Part shown: positions 54,226-62,912 of the stretch, piece after piece
How the letters are laid out: every line of letters starts with the position of its first letter
Numbering within the stretch: position 1 is the stretch's first letter
Source of the DNA: 2-02-FULL-66-14 sp964651335
GTDB lineage: Bacteria; Pseudomonadota; Gammaproteobacteria; Burkholderiales; SG8-39
Direction of reading: 5' to 3'
Assembly: GCA_964651335.1 (NCBI GenBank)
Contig: CAZYVT010000013.1
Span: forward strand, 1-64,000
DNA: 64,000 nt
Notes under the pieces: model-generated
What the model saw: only the letters and a program-made list of their open reading frames with translations
What the model was told of the DNA's origin: nothing
The model's database searches: none
Made by a program: the position numbers and the translations under genes

Positions 54226-55107
54226 ATGGAAAAGCGCGTCGTCTTCCGCTCGGCGTGGTTGCCCTATGCGCTGGTCGCGCCGCAGATCGCGATCACGCTG
54301 GTGTTCTTCTTCTGGCCGGCGGTGCAGGCGGTCTGGTATTCCTTCCAGTTGCAGGACGCCTTCGGCCTGAAGACGCAGTTCGTCGGCCTGCAGAACTTCG
54401 CCGCGCTGTTCAAGGATGGCAACTACCTCGCTTCGTTCAAAGTCACGGCGGTGTTCAGCGTGCTGGTGGCGTTTTCCGGCATCGCGATCTCGCTTGTGTT
54501 CGCGACCATGGCCGACCGCGTGTTGCGCGGGGCGCTGGCCTACAAGACGCTGCTGATCTGGCCCTACGCGGTGGCGCCGGCGATCGCGGGCGTGCTATGG
54601 GCGTTCCTGTTCGCGCCTTCGATCGGCATCGTCACCTACGTGCTCAAGGGCATGGGAGTCGACTGGAACTGGATCATCAACGGCGACCAGGCGATGCTGC
54701 TGGTAGTCATCGCTTCGGTGTGGAGGCAGATCAGCTACAACTTCCTGTTCTTCCTCGCCGGGTTGCAGTCCATCCCGCGCTCGCTCATCGAGGCCGCGGC
54801 CATCGACGGCGCGGGCCCGGCGCGCCGCTTCTGGACCATCGTGTTCCCGCTGCTTTCGCCGACCACGTTTTTCCTCCTGGTCGTCAACATCGTCTACGCG
54901 TTCTTCGATACGTTCGGCGTGATCGATGCGACCACGCAGGGTGGCCCCGCGCAGGCGACCCAGATCCTCATCTACAAGGTCTACCACGACGGGTTTATAG
55001 CGGCTGACTTGGGCGGCTCTTCTGCGCAGTCTGTAATACTGATGTTCATCGTCATCGTGCTGACGGTGGTGCAGTTCCGCTTCGTCGAACGAAAGGTCCA
55101 GTACTAG
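54226..55107 (+). CDS. ugpA: Glycerol-3-phosphate ABC transporter permease
   Basis: Length is 293 residues. The MalF/UgpA-like permease starts MEKRVVFRSAWLPYALVAPQ. The EAA loop is PRSLIEAAAIDGAGPARRFW. It forms the channel with UgpE. The ATG lies directly after the T-tract of the terminator-like hairpin. Ends at the GTG of ugpE. Confidence 0.93.
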   Translation: MEKRVVFRSAWLPYALVAPQIAITLVFFFWPAVQAVWYSFQLQDAFGLKTQFVGLQNFAALFKDGNYLASFKVTAVFSVLVAFSGIAISLVFATMADRVLRGALAYKTLLIWPYAVAPAIAGVLWAFLFAPSIGIVTYVLKGMGVDWNWIINGDQAMLLVVIASVWRQISYNFLFFLAGLQSIPRSLIEAAAIDGAGPARRFWTIVFPLLSPTTFFLLVVNIVYAFFDTFGVIDATTQGGPAQATQILIYKVYHDGFIAADLGGSSAQSVILMFIVIVLTVVQFRFVERKVQY

Positions 55108-55955
55108 TGGTCGAGAACCGTCCCTGGCTAACGGCCTTGTCGCACGCGGTGCTGATCCTCGGCGTGCTGGCGTTCGCGTTTCCACTCTACGTGATGTTCG
55201 TCGCCTCGACACTGAGCTTCAAGGAAATCATGTCGGTGCCGATGCCGCTGCTGCCCGGCAGCCACTTGCTCGAGAACTACTCGCAGGTCCTGTCCGGCGG
55301 AACGACCACGGGCTCGAAGGCCGCGGTGTCCCACATGCTTGTCAATAGCCTGGTGATGGCGCTGGTGATTCCGCTGGGCAAGATCACGATCTCGATCATT
55401 GCTTCCTTCGCTATCGTCTATTTCCGCTTTCCGCTGCGCATGTTCTTCTTCTGGATGATCTTCGTCACCCTGATGCTGCCGGTCGAGGTGCGCATCATCC
55501 CTACCTACAAGGTGATCACGGGCCTGGGAATGCTCAATACCTACGCCGGCCTCACGGTGCCGCTGATCGCATCTGCCACCGCCACCTTCCTGTTCCGGCA
55601 GTTCTTCATGACGGTGCCCGATGAGCTCGCGGAAGCCGCGCGCGTGGATGGCGCCGGGCCGATGCGGTTCTTCTGGGACGTGCTGATGCCGCTGTCGAAG
55701 ACCAGCATGGCGGCGCTGTTCGTGATCCAGTTCATCTACGGCTGGAACCAGTACTTGTGGCCGCTGATCATCACCACCGACGAGTCCATGTACACGACGG
55801 TGATCGGCATCAAGCGCATGATCGTCGGCAGCGATGCCGCCAACGAGTGGAACCTGATCATGGCCACGGCGATCCTGGCGATGCTGCCGCCGGCGCTGGT
55901 GGTGGTGCTGATGCAGAAATGGTTCGTGAAGGGCTTGGTCGAAACGGAAAAATAG
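55107..55955 (+). CDS. ugpE: Glycerol-3-phosphate ABC transporter permease
   Basis: Length is 282 residues from a GTG that shares a base with the ugpA stop. The MalG-like permease EAA loop is PDELAEAARVDGAGPMRFFW. The N-terminus has one membrane segment (LILGVLAFAFPLYVMFVAST). ugpC starts one base after the stop, so translation is likely coupled. Confidence 0.93.
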   Translation: MVENRPWLTALSHAVLILGVLAFAFPLYVMFVASTLSFKEIMSVPMPLLPGSHLLENYSQVLSGGTTTGSKAAVSHMLVNSLVMALVIPLGKITISIIASFAIVYFRFPLRMFFFWMIFVTLMLPVEVRIIPTYKVITGLGMLNTYAGLTVPLIASATATFLFRQFFMTVPDELAEAARVDGAGPMRFFWDVLMPLSKTSMAALFVIQFIYGWNQYLWPLIITTDESMYTTVIGIKRMIVGSDAANEWNLIMATAILAMLPPALVVVLMQKWFVKGLVETEK

Positions 55956-55956
55956 C

Positions 55957-56967
55957 GTGGCCGAGATCTCGTTCCGCGACGTCAGGAAGAGCTATGCCGG
56001 GCTGGAGGTGATTCACGGGGTGACCACCGAGGTCGCCGACGGCGAGTTCGTGGTGATCGTCGGCCCCTCCGGCTGCGGCAAGTCGACGCTCCTCAGAATG
56101 GTGGCGGGCCTCGAGCCGATCACCTCGGGCGAAATCGCGATCGGCGGCCGCGTGGTCAACAACCTCGAGCCCAAGGACCGCGACATTGCGATGGTGTTCC
56201 AGAACTACGCGCTCTACCCGCACATGTCGGTCTATGACAACATGGCCTACGGCTTGCGCATCCGCGGCCTCTCCAGGACCGACATCGATTCCAGGGTGCA
56301 GAGGGCCGCGGAGATCCTCGAGCTGAAGAAATTCCTCAATCGAAGGCCGCGCGAGCTCTCCGGCGGCCAGCGCCAGCGCGTGGCAATGGGGCGCGCGATC
56401 GTGCGCGAGCCGGCGGCGTTTCTGTTCGACGAGCCGCTTTCCAACCTCGACGCCAAGCTGCGGGTGCAGATGCGTGCCGAGCTGCAGGCGCTGCACCGGA
56501 GATTGGAGACGACCAGCCTGTTCGTCACCCACGACCAGGTCGAGGCGATGACGCTCGCGCAGCGCATGATCGTGATGAATGCGGGGCGTGCGGAGCAGAT
56601 CGGCGCGCCGCTCGAGGTCTACGCCAGGCCCGCGACCACGTTCGTCGCGAGCTTCATCGGCTCGCCGCCAATGAACTTGATTCCGTCATCACGAAACGGC
56701 CGCGAGGTGCTGCTCGGCGTGCGGCCGGAGCACCTGGAGCCCTGCGCAGCAGGCGAGGCGATGATGAGCGTGGACATCGACCTCATCGAGCCGCTCGGCA
56801 GCGATACGCTGGTGTACGGCCATCTCGGAGCGGACGGCACCGGCGCGCGCGTCGCCGTGCGGCTGCACCAGTCGGTGGACGCCCGCACCGGCCATCTGCC
56901 CGTGCGCTACGATCCCGCGCGCGCGCACTACTTCGATCCCGCGAGCGGCCAGCGCATTGACCCCTGA
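55957..56967 (+). CDS. ugpC: Glycerol-3-phosphate ABC transporter ATPase
   Basis: Length is 336 residues from a GTG. Walker A is GPSGCGKST (36-44), the signature ELSGGQRQRVAMGRA, and DEPLSNLDAKLRVQMRAEL follows Walker B. The C-terminal TOBE-like regulatory domain (EVLLGVRPEHLEPC) is typical of MalK/UgpC subunits. It powers UgpAE. ugpQ follows 17 bp later. Confidence 0.95.
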   Translation: MAEISFRDVRKSYAGLEVIHGVTTEVADGEFVVIVGPSGCGKSTLLRMVAGLEPITSGEIAIGGRVVNNLEPKDRDIAMVFQNYALYPHMSVYDNMAYGLRIRGLSRTDIDSRVQRAAEILELKKFLNRRPRELSGGQRQRVAMGRAIVREPAAFLFDEPLSNLDAKLRVQMRAELQALHRRLETTSLFVTHDQVEAMTLAQRMIVMNAGRAEQIGAPLEVYARPATTFVASFIGSPPMNLIPSSRNGREVLLGVRPEHLEPCAAGEAMMSVDIDLIEPLGSDTLVYGHLGADGTGARVAVRLHQSVDARTGHLPVRYDPARAHYFDPASGQRIDP

Positions 56968-56984
56968 CCCCGGCGGACGGCATT

Positions 56985-57728
56985 GTGAATTTCTGGCCGT
57001 ACCCGAGAATCGTCGCGCATCGCGGCGCAGGCGCGCTCGCTCCCGAGAACACGCTGGGCGCGATCCGGCTCGGCGCTTCCATGGGCTTCAAGGGCGTCGA
57101 GTTCGATGTCATGCTGGCCGGCGACGGGACTCCGGTTCTGATTCACGACGAAACGCTGGAACGCACCACCAACGGGAGCGGCGACGTGGCCGCAACGCCG
57201 TACTCGGAACTGGCCCGGCTCGACGCCGGAAGCTGGCACGGGCCGCGCTGGCGGGGTGAACGGATTCCGATGTTCGAGCAGGCCGCGCGCCTGTGCCGTG
57301 AGCTGGGAGTGTGGGCCAACGTGGAGATCAAGCCTGCGAAGGGACACGAGCGCACCACCGGCGAGGCGGTTGCGAGGATGGCGCAGGACCTCTGGCGCGG
57401 CGCGGATCTTGCGCCCGTGCTGTCGTCCTTTTCGATCGAAGCGCTGATTGCGGCGCGCGACGCAGCAACTGAGCTGCCGCGCGGCTGCCTGGTGGGGAAG
57501 ATCCCCGCTGACTGGGACGGGCGCTTGCGCGAGCTGAGGTGTATCGGGCTTCACTGCAACTACAAGCATCTGGACGAGACGATGACAGCGCAAATCCGCT
57601 CCGCCGGGTACGCGGTCCTCGTTTACACTGTGAACGAAACCGCGGACGCCCGGCGGCTGCTCGGTTGGGGGGTGAACTGCCTCGTGACCGACGCGCTGGA
57701 TCAGGTCGGTCCGGATTTCGGGCATTGA
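56985..57728 (+). CDS. ugpQ: Glycerophosphodiester phosphodiesterase
   Basis: Hydrolyses glycerophosphodiesters, giving G3P and an alcohol. Length is 247 residues from a GTG. Catalytic residues begin H12-RGAGALAPE21-NT; metal and acid residues follow in GVEFDVMLAGDGTPVLIHDE. Cytoplasmic: no signal peptide. Its position completes the ugpB-A-E-C-Q operon and supports diester uptake followed by cleavage. Confidence 0.93.
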   Translation: MNFWPYPRIVAHRGAGALAPENTLGAIRLGASMGFKGVEFDVMLAGDGTPVLIHDETLERTTNGSGDVAATPYSELARLDAGSWHGPRWRGERIPMFEQAARLCRELGVWANVEIKPAKGHERTTGEAVARMAQDLWRGADLAPVLSSFSIEALIAARDAATELPRGCLVGKIPADWDGRLRELRCIGLHCNYKHLDETMTAQIRSAGYAVLVYTVNETADARRLLGWGVNCLVTDALDQVGPDFGH

Positions 57729-57819
57729 CCAGATTCACGGGCGTGTCCGCCGATGCGGCGCCTGCTGCGTTAAGGCGTCCGTGGGTCCTCCACGCAAATC
57801 TCCTGAAAGGGATAAACCG

Positions 57820-58140
57820 ATGAAAACCGTGAAATTGTTGGCCGCCGCGGCGATCGCCGCCATGGCTCTTCCGGCGCTGGCGCAGACGCAAAGCACGCCG
57901 CGCATCGACCAGCGCCAGGCAAACCAGGCGCAGCGCATCGAGCAGGGCAAGAAATCGGGCGCGCTGACCGGCAAGGAAGCCGCGCGGCTGGAAAAAGGCC
58001 AGGCCCGCGTGCAGAAGATGGAAGACAAAGCGGTGGCCGACGGCAAGGTGACGAAGAAGGAGCGGCGCAGGATCGAGCACGCGCAGGACGTGGAGAGCCG
58101 GCGCATCGCCAAGCAGAAGCACGACAAGCAGAAAAAATAG
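57820..58140 (+). CDS. Small basic secreted protein of unknown function
   Basis: Length is 106 residues. The signal peptide MKTVKLLAAAAIAAMALPAL ends in AQ. The mature part is rich in Arg, Lys and Gln and looks helical (RIDQRQANQAQRIEQGKKSG, then KEAARLEKGQARVQKMEDKA). Not recognised as a named family. The ATG at 57820 has AAAGGG upstream. Convergent with the SDR gene, whose end is adjacent. Confidence 0.7.
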   Translation: MKTVKLLAAAAIAAMALPALAQTQSTPRIDQRQANQAQRIEQGKKSGALTGKEAARLEKGQARVQKMEDKAVADGKVTKKERRRIEHAQDVESRRIAKQKHDKQKK

Positions 58141-58902
58141 TCAGACGCAGCGCGCGCCGTCCACTTCGATGCAGACGCCGCTGACGAACGCGGCATCGTC
58201 CGAGGCGAGGTAAAGGCAGGCGTTTGCCACATCGAGCGGCGTGGAAAAGCGCCCGAGCGGAATCGTGGCGAGATACGCCGCGCGAACCTCCGGCGAGATC
58301 GTGCCGCCGGCGAAATCGGCAGACAGCCCCGTCTCCGGGCTGAACACCGGGTTTACGCAGTTGACGCGGATCCGGTCGGGGCCGAACTCCGCGGCCATCG
58401 ACTTCGACAGCAGGATGACCGCAGCCTTCGAGCTGTTGTAGACGCAAAGTCCGGGCCGCGGACGGATCCCGGCGGTCGAGGCGATGTTCACGAAAGCGCC
58501 GCCGCCCCGCTTGCGGAACACCGGCACGGCGTGCATCGCCGACAGGTACACGCTCTTTACATTCACTGAGTACACCTTGTCGAACTCGGCTTCGGTCACT
58601 TCCAGGTAAGGCTTCTTGCGATGCGTCCAGCCGGCGTTGTTCACCACCACATCGAGCCCGCCGAAAACCGACTCGGCAGCGCCGATCATGCCCGCCCATT
58701 CGCCGCCCCGGGTGACGTCGGCGCGTACGAACAGGGCTTTGCCGCCGGCGGTTGCGATTTCGCCGGCAACGCGCTCGCCACCCCGGGCACTGATGTCATT
58801 CACGATCACTTTCGCGCCTTCGTGCGCGAAACGCTTCGCGATTCCCTCGCCGAAGCCGGAACCTGCGCCGGTGACGATTACAACTTTGTCCTTGAGCCGC
58901 AT
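58141..58902 (-). CDS. Short-chain dehydrogenase/reductase
   Basis: Length is 253 residues. The Rossmann motif is VTGAGSGFGEGIAKRFA (TGxxxGxG), the adenine-ring motif NNAGW, and the catalytic Y-x3-K is YNSSK. It resembles the glucose-1-dehydrogenase/3-oxoacyl reductase group. The substrate cannot be inferred. The start lies 41 bp from the pyrophosphatase remnant on the other strand. Confidence 0.88.
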   Translation of the reverse strand: MRLKDKVVIVTGAGSGFGEGIAKRFAHEGAKVIVNDISARGGERVAGEIATAGGKALFVRADVTRGGEWAGMIGAAESVFGGLDVVVNNAGWTHRKKPYLEVTEAEFDKVYSVNVKSVYLSAMHAVPVFRKRGGGAFVNIASTAGIRPRPGLCVYNSSKAAVILLSKSMAAEFGPDRIRVNCVNPVFSPETGLSADFAGGTISPEVRAAYLATIPLGRFSTPLDVANACLYLASDDAAFVSGVCIEVDGARCV

Positions 58903-58942
58903 AATTTCCCCTTGAGTGTGACCCGATTATAGAAGGCCTGCC

Positions 58943-59023
58943 ATGAATCTCGACCGCGTCCCCTCCGGCCGCGATGTGCCGAACGACTGCATTCCAGGCG
59001 CTGGCCGCAAGGCTACCCGCTGA
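58943..59023 (+). pseudogene. ppa: N-terminal remnant of inorganic pyrophosphatase
   Basis: A 26-residue frame, MNLDRVPSGRDVPND followed by CIPGAGRKATR and a stop. The first 15 residues match the conserved start of bacterial Ppa (M-x-L-D-x-V-x-x-G-x-x-x-P-x-D). The following NVIIEIP-type strand is absent and the rest of the gene is gone. A gene this short is not functional. It overlaps the end of the FemAB-like gene by 11 bp, marking a recombination or deletion junction. Confidence 0.55.
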
Positions 59024-60140
59024 CGCTTGCAGTCCGAAACGGGCTGTGCTCGTTCAGCTCGTCTACGTAGCGCGCCACGCCGAGCGTCTCGCGTTGCAGA
59101 TAGTCCTCGATTGCGCGCGCAAAGCGCGGGTGCGCCAGCCAGTGCGCCGAAAGCGCCTCGACCGGCATCAGTCCGCGAAGCATCTTGTGCTCGCCCTGCG
59201 CCCCTCCCTCGAAGCGCTCGAGGCGCTGCGCGATCGCGAATTCGATCGCCTGGTAGTAGCAGGCCTCGAAGTGAAGCAGCGGCACGTGCTCGATCGCGCC
59301 CCAGTACCGTCCGTAGAGCACGCCGCCGGCGACGACGTTGAGCGCGGCCGCCACGGCGCGCCCGCCGCGCTCCGCCAGCATCATCAGCGTATGCCCGGGG
59401 AGCGAAGCGCCGAGGCGCAGGAAGAATTCCCGGTTCAGATACGGCGTGGAGCGGTGAGCCGCATAGGTGCGCCGGTAGCAGCGCTCGAAGAATTCCCAGT
59501 TCGCGCGCTCGATCTCGCCGCCGCGCAGCCAGCGGAACGTGACCCCCGCCTCGCGCACGCGGCGCCGCTCCTGGCGGATCACCTTGCGCCGCCGGTGCGT
59601 GAGCCGCGCCAGGAAATCGTCGAAATCGGCGTAGTTTTCATTGTTCCAGTGGAACTGCACGGCGCGGCGCAGGAGCATTCCGGCGTCCCGCATCAGCGCG
59701 GCTTCCGCGGCGCCCGGAAAGAGCACGTGCAGCGATGAGAATTCGCGCGCGGCCTCCAGTGCTCCCGCAACGAGCGTTCGCCGGGCTTCGTCGTCGGCCG
59801 CGAGCAGGCGCGGCCCCGCAACCGGCGTGAAGGGCACGGCGCACAGCAGCTTCGGGTAATACTCCAGCCCGTGCCGCTGGTACGCGTCGGCCCAGGCCCA
59901 GTCGAACACGTATTCGCCGTACGAGTGCGACTTGACGAACAGCGGCATCGCCGCGGCGAGCCGCCGGCCGCGCTCGAGCAGAAGAAACTGCGGCTGCCAC
60001 CCCGTGCGCGCGCTGGCGCAGCCGCTTTCGATCAGGGCGGACAGAAACTCGTGACGCACGAATGGATTGCCGTCCGTCAGGGCGTTCCACTCCTCGGCAG
60101 CCACGCCGGCGAGCGAATCGACGACGCGCAGGCCGTCCAA
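59013..60140 (-). CDS. FemAB-like GNAT-fold protein (DUF482/PF04339-type)
   Basis: Length is 375 residues. It resembles the FemAB-like acetyltransferase family (HSYGEYVFDWAWADAYQRHG, then LLFHFEACYYQAIEFAIAQR-type text and GAQGEHKMLRGLMP). The precise reaction is unknown. Divergent from glnB with 84 bp between. Confidence 0.85.
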   Translation of the reverse strand: MDGLRVVDSLAGVAAEEWNALTDGNPFVRHEFLSALIESGCASARTGWQPQFLLLERGRRLAAAMPLFVKSHSYGEYVFDWAWADAYQRHGLEYYPKLLCAVPFTPVAGPRLLAADDEARRTLVAGALEAAREFSSLHVLFPGAAEAALMRDAGMLLRRAVQFHWNNENYADFDDFLARLTHRRRKVIRQERRRVREAGVTFRWLRGGEIERANWEFFERCYRRTYAAHRSTPYLNREFFLRLGASLPGHTLMMLAERGGRAVAAALNVVAGGVLYGRYWGAIEHVPLLHFEACYYQAIEFAIAQRLERFEGGAQGEHKMLRGLMPVEALSAHWLAHPRFARAIEDYLQRETLGVARYVDELNEHSPFRTASVSG

Positions 60141-60194
60141 TGCTATTTCGCCGCGACGCAGAACGATGCCATGCGGACATTATAGAATTAGGCC

Positions 60195-60200
60195 TACAAT
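60195..60200 (+). promoter_or_regulatory. Possible -10 box of glnB
   Basis: TACAAT lies 24 bp before the glnB ATG, in the 84-bp divergent region. The -35 is not clear. GGGAG precedes the ATG. A sigma-54 site of consensus form was not seen. Confidence 0.35.
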
Positions 60201-60224
60201 CCTGAGACCAGCAGGGAGCCCGCG

Positions 60225-60563
60225 ATGAGAAAGATCGAAGCGATCGTGAAGCCGTTCAAGCTCGACGAAGTGCGCGAAGCGCTCTCGGAGGTCGGGGTGA
60301 CGGGACTTACGGTCACCGAAGTGAAGGGCTTCGGCCGGCAAAAAGGTCACACGGAGCTGTACCGCGGCGCCGAGTACGTGGTCGATTTCCTGCCCAAGGT
60401 GAAGATCGAGGTGGTGGTCACGGAAAACCAGATGGAGCCCGCGATCGAGGCGATCATCAAGGCCGCGCGCACCGGCAAGATCGGCGACGGCAAGATCTTC
60501 GTCACCGCGGTCGAGCACGTAGTGCGTATCCGCACCGGCGAAACCAACGAAACGGCGATCTAG
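60225..60563 (+). CDS. glnB: Nitrogen regulatory protein P-II
   Basis: Signal-transduction trimer that senses ATP/ADP and 2-oxoglutarate and controls nitrogen metabolism. Length is 112 residues. The T-loop has Y46 and the uridylylated Y51 (GAEYVVDF). The C-terminal signature KIGDGKIFVTAVEHVVRIRT is complete. The gene is alone, without amtB; glnB and glnK cannot be separated from sequence alone. A REP hairpin begins immediately after its stop. Confidence 0.95.
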   Translation: MRKIEAIVKPFKLDEVREALSEVGVTGLTVTEVKGFGRQKGHTELYRGAEYVVDFLPKVKIEVVVTENQMEPAIEAIIKAARTGKIGDGKIFVTAVEHVVRIRTGETNETAI

Positions 60564-60605
60564 AATAAATGGGGTCAGAGTACGCTTACTCTGACCCCAT
60601 TTATT
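60564..60605. repeat. Perfect REP-like palindrome with GGGGTCAGAGTA core
   Basis: Arms AATAAATGGGGTCAGAGTA (60564-60582) and TACTCTGACCCCATTTATT (60587-60605) are perfectly complementary over 19 bp with a CGCT loop. It starts right after the glnB stop and forms the 3' end of the convergent smr gene. It is likely a bidirectional terminator or mRNA stabiliser and a REP-type mobile element; a related diverged copy lies at 14877-14941. Confidence 0.85.
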
Positions 60606-61132
60606 CCCTTGAGAAGCACAAGCACCGCGCCGCCACCGCCGTGCGCGGCCGGCGCCTGGCAGAACGCAAGCACCTCATCGCGCGGCGGCAGCCACTTCCC
60701 GAGTTTTGCCTTGAGCACCGGCTCGCGGTTCCTCGAGCCCAGACCCTTGCCGTGCACGATCCGCACGCAGCGCATGCTGCGCGCCGAGCTGGAGCGCAGG
60801 AATTGTGCCACTGCCCCGGCCGCAGCCGTGCGGTTCATGCCGTGCAAGTCGAGGCTCGCCTGCACCACCCAGTGGCCGCGCCTCAGGCGCCGCAGCACCT
60901 GGCGCGATAGCCCGGCGCGCAGGTAAGTGAGCTCCTCTCCGGAGTCGAGCGCATCGTCGACCGAGACCGGCCCGTGCAGGCTTTCGTGCAGCGCGGCGCG
61001 CTCGTCGCGCCGGCTTTGCGCCGCAACCGGCGGCGCCGGAGGCGGCCTCAGAGCCTGCCGGCGAGCGTGCGCGAGCGGCACGACATCAGCGACGGCGTTG
61101 CGGAAGTCGGCGTCACGCCTGGCTTTGCGCAT
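60575..61132 (-). CDS. Smr-domain protein
   Basis: Length is 185 residues from the ATG at 61132 (MRKARRDADFRNAVADVVPL). The Smr core reads DLHGMNRTAAAGAVAQFL with RIVHGKGLGSRN, which together are the nuclease-like motif. The last residues (INGVRVSVL) and the stop codon are encoded by the REP palindrome, so the normal C-terminus was replaced or the element inserted there. It overlaps trxB by 20 bp. Homologues are linked to ribosome rescue/collision cleavage. Confidence 0.85.
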   Translation of the reverse strand: MRKARRDADFRNAVADVVPLAHARRQALRPPPAPPVAAQSRRDERAALHESLHGPVSVDDALDSGEELTYLRAGLSRQVLRRLRRGHWVVQASLDLHGMNRTAAAGAVAQFLRSSSARSMRCVRIVHGKGLGSRNREPVLKAKLGKWLPPRDEVLAFCQAPAAHGGGGAVLVLLKGINGVRVSVL

Positions 61133-62069
61133 CGAGGAATTTCTCCGCGTCGAGCGCGGCCATGCAGCCGCTCCCCGCGCTCGTGACCGCCTGTCGGTAG
61201 ACATGGTCCTGCACATCGCCCGCGGCGAACACCCCTGGAACGCTGGTCGCGGTCGCGCTGCCCTCGCGCCCGCCCCGCGTGACGATATAGCCGTTTTCCA
61301 TCTCGAGCTGGCCGGAGAAGATCTGCGTGTTCGGCGTATGCCCGATCGCGATGAACAGGCCCTTGACGGCGATGTCGCGCATGGCGCCGCCCTTCACCTT
61401 CCGGACGCGGATGCCGGTGACGCCGCTCTGGTCGCCGAGCGCTTCCTCCAGGACGGCGCCGAGCTCGAGCGCGATCCTGCCGTCCGCGGTCTTTTTCATG
61501 AGCTTGTCGACCATGATCTTCTCGGCGCGAAACCTGTCGCGGCGGTGTACGAGCGTGACCCTGCTGCAGATGTTCGCGAGGTAGAGCGCCTCCTCGACCG
61601 CGGTGTTGCCGCCGCCGACCACCGCCACCTCCTGTCCCTTGTAGAAGAAGCCGTCGCACGTGGCGCATGCCGAGACTCCGCGCCCCATGAATTTCTGCTC
61701 GGACGGCAACCCGAGGTACTTGGCCGATGCGCCGGTGGCGATGACGAGCGCGTCGCACGTGTAAGTCGCAGAATCGCCTTCGAGTACGAACGGGCGCGTA
61801 TCGAGCTTCGCCGTATGGACGTGATCCAGCACGACCTCGGTTTCGAACCGCTCGGCATGCCTGCGGAAACGCTCCATCAGGTCGGGCCCCTGGACTCCGT
61901 CCGCATCGGCAGGCCAGTTATCCACGTCGGTCGTCGTCATGAGCTGTCCTCCCTGCGCAATCCCGGTGACCAGGACCGGCTTCAGATTGGCTCGTGCGGC
62001 GTACACCGCCGCCGAGTAGCCCGCGGGACCGGAACCGAGGATCAGGAGGCGGGCATGACGGGAAGGCAT
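61113..62069 (-). CDS. trxB: Thioredoxin-disulfide reductase
   Basis: Length is 318 residues. An FAD-binding GxGxxG motif (LGSGPAGYSA) opens the N-terminus. The redox centre is C135-A-T-C138 followed by D (CATCDGFF). The NADPH-binding motif is VVGGGNTAVEEA. Reduces thioredoxin with NADPH. Divergent from the Crp-like gene. Confidence 0.96.
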   Translation of the reverse strand: MPSRHARLLILGSGPAGYSAAVYAARANLKPVLVTGIAQGGQLMTTTDVDNWPADADGVQGPDLMERFRRHAERFETEVVLDHVHTAKLDTRPFVLEGDSATYTCDALVIATGASAKYLGLPSEQKFMGRGVSACATCDGFFYKGQEVAVVGGGNTAVEEALYLANICSRVTLVHRRDRFRAEKIMVDKLMKKTADGRIALELGAVLEEALGDQSGVTGIRVRKVKGGAMRDIAVKGLFIAIGHTPNTQIFSGQLEMENGYIVTRGGREGSATATSVPGVFAAGDVQDHVYRQAVTSAGSGCMAALDAEKFLDAQSQA

Positions 62070-62210
62070 GGGGGTCAGCTCGGATCGATTCGGACAGATA
62101 CCGCGCCGATTGTAGCAAGGCGATGACCGCGGCCTTCGCGCCTACAAGGACGCACCGGTCTGCTACCATAGGTGTCCTCATTGACGGAATGGATGGGGGA
62201 AATTCCGGCC

Positions 62211-62879
62211 ATGGCAACCGCAATCTCGACGACAGTGCTGAAAACCGTCCCGCTCTTCGCGGGATTTCTCGACGACCAGTTGCGCACGCTCGCGGGCGTC
62301 GTAACCCGGCGCAACGTGCCGCGCGGCGCCATCGTCATCGTCGAGGGTGATCCGACCGATTCGCTCTACATCGTCATCTCGGGCCGCCTGAAGGTGATGA
62401 TGAGCGACGCGGAAGGCAAGGAAGTCATCCTGGCGATGCTCGGCCCCGGTGAGTTTTTCGGCGAGATGGGGCTGATCGACGACAGTCCGCGCTCGGCGAC
62501 CGTGATGGCGGTGGAGCCTTGCGAACTGATCGTGCTCGCAAAGCGCGACTTCAAACGATGCCTGGTCGAGCACTTCGACATGGCGATGACCGTGATGCTG
62601 GGGCTTGTGCGCCGGCTGCGCGAGGCCGATCGCAAGATCGGCAGCCTCGCGCTGCTCGACGTCTACGGACGCGTCGCGCGGCTCTTGCTCGACATGTCGG
62701 AGATGGTGAACGGGCAGAGGATCGTCACCAAGCGCCTGCCGAAGCAGGACATCGCGAAGATGATCGGCGCTTCGCGCGAGATGGTCAGCCGCGTGATGAA
62801 GGACCTGCAGCTGGGAGGCTTCATCGAGGTGAAGGGATCACAAATCGTGCTGCGGGACAAGATCCTGCTGCCGGAGTGA
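62211..62879 (+). CDS. Crp/Fnr-family transcriptional regulator
   Basis: Length is 222 residues from the ATG at 62211 (an ATG at 62193 is possible). The cyclic-nucleotide-like domain has GEFFGEMGLIDDSPRSATV. The helix-turn-helix is PKQDIAKMIGASREMVSRVM. N-terminal cysteines for an FNR-type iron-sulphur cluster are absent. Of the cAMP-pocket residues, GEMGL is present, which keeps the Crp-like option open. Followed 33 bp later by the FecR-like gene. Confidence 0.9.
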   Translation: MATAISTTVLKTVPLFAGFLDDQLRTLAGVVTRRNVPRGAIVIVEGDPTDSLYIVISGRLKVMMSDAEGKEVILAMLGPGEFFGEMGLIDDSPRSATVMAVEPCELIVLAKRDFKRCLVEHFDMAMTVMLGLVRRLREADRKIGSLALLDVYGRVARLLLDMSEMVNGQRIVTKRLPKQDIAKMIGASREMVSRVMKDLQLGGFIEVKGSQIVLRDKILLPE

Positions 62880-62912
62880 GCGTGAAATGGATTCCGAGCA
62901 AAGGAGCGGTGC

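Noticed and set aside
56957..56980. TGACCCCTGACCCC text at the ugpC end as a further REP copy
   Set aside because: Only single arms are present with no complementary partner nearby, so it is not counted as a REP element.
62211..62879. FNR-type oxygen sensor
   Set aside because: The Crp-family protein lacks the N-terminal cysteine cluster needed for an iron-sulphur FNR.
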